From: an uncultured Bacillaceae bacterium | Lineage (GTDB): Bacteria; Bacillota; Bacilli; Bacillales; Amphibacillaceae | Length of the DNA: 5,689 bases | Direction: 5' to 3' | NCBI GenBank assembly: GCA_945639745.1 | Contig: CALZEK010000102.1 | Span: forward strand, 1 to 5,689 | Part shown: positions 5,636 through 5,689 of the stretch, piece after piece | How the letters are laid out: every line of letters starts with the position of its first letter | Numbering within the stretch: position 1 is the stretch's first letter | Made by a program: the position numbers and the translations under genes | The notes under the pieces: generated by a model | What the model saw: the letters and a program-made list of their open reading frames with translations, nothing else | The model's database searches: none | Told to the model about the DNA's origin: nothing

Positions 5636-5689
5636 GCCTGGCGGCGACCTACTCTTGCAGAGACAAAGTCTCAACTACCATCGGCGCTG
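5636..5689 (-). rRNA. rrf: 5S ribosomal RNA, 3' end (partial)
   Basis: The minus strand carries the conserved 3' part of 5S rRNA: GCGCCGATGGTAGT, then the helix GAGAC-TTT-GTCTC, GCAAGAGTAGGTCG and the closing CGCCAGGC of helix I. About 54 nt lie in the window; the 5' half is beyond the right edge. It shows that the right end is the tail of an rRNA operon on the minus strand, in the same direction as thiL and its partners. The exact 3' end is uncertain by 1-2 nt. Confidence 0.93.

Overview
The window is AT-rich DNA from a low-GC Gram-positive bacterium, most likely a member of the Bacillales. The support is the gene order (5S rRNA, tRNA-Met, tRNA-Asp, thiL, tsaE, tsaB, rimI, tsaD, then a convergent ABC-F gene), which matches my memory of the Bacillus rrn-thiL-ydiBCD-gcp-ydiF region. 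AGGTGA/GGGTGAG-type Shine-Dalgarno sites, tRNA genes with encoded CCA and a TsaD tail of the form [12 protein letters not shown] point the same way. I cannot fix the genus.

Layout from right to left, because most genes lie on the minus strand. The right end (5422-5689) is the tail of a ribosomal RNA operon: the 3' end of 5S rRNA, an AT-rich hairpin, initiator tRNA-fMet (CAT), tRNA-Asp (GTC) and a near-ideal intrinsic terminator at 5386-5413. A five-gene operon follows: thiL, tsaE, tsaB, rimI, tsaD. Its genes are tightly packed, with two ATGA stop/start overlaps, one 1-nt gap and one stop codon inside the next gene's Shine-Dalgarno. TsaE, TsaB and TsaD are the three partners that put threonylcarbamoyl on A37 of ANN-decoding tRNAs (t6A). 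TsaC/YwlC, which makes the substrate, is not in the window. RimI acetylates ribosomal protein S18, and ThiL makes thiamine pyrophosphate.

A 249-bp non-coding gap (1440-1688) follows tsaD and is the most interesting part. It holds one perfect DnaA box and several one-mismatch boxes. Two of the boxes sit at the outer tips of a long inverted repeat. The left part of the gap carries a good extended -10 promoter for the next gene, a rodA-type SEDS cell-wall glycosyltransferase (267-1439, minus strand). At the left edge, the last 81 codons of a plus-strand ABC-F ATPase converge on rodA, and both genes end in one 18-bp perfect hairpin that is partly coding.

No mobile element, CRISPR array or prophage signal is visible. 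This is mostly a core-genome region. The DnaA-box/inverted-repeat spacer is the best candidate for something not explained by the genes, and a DnaA-box cluster near gcp (tsaD) is, from memory, already known in Bacillus subtilis.
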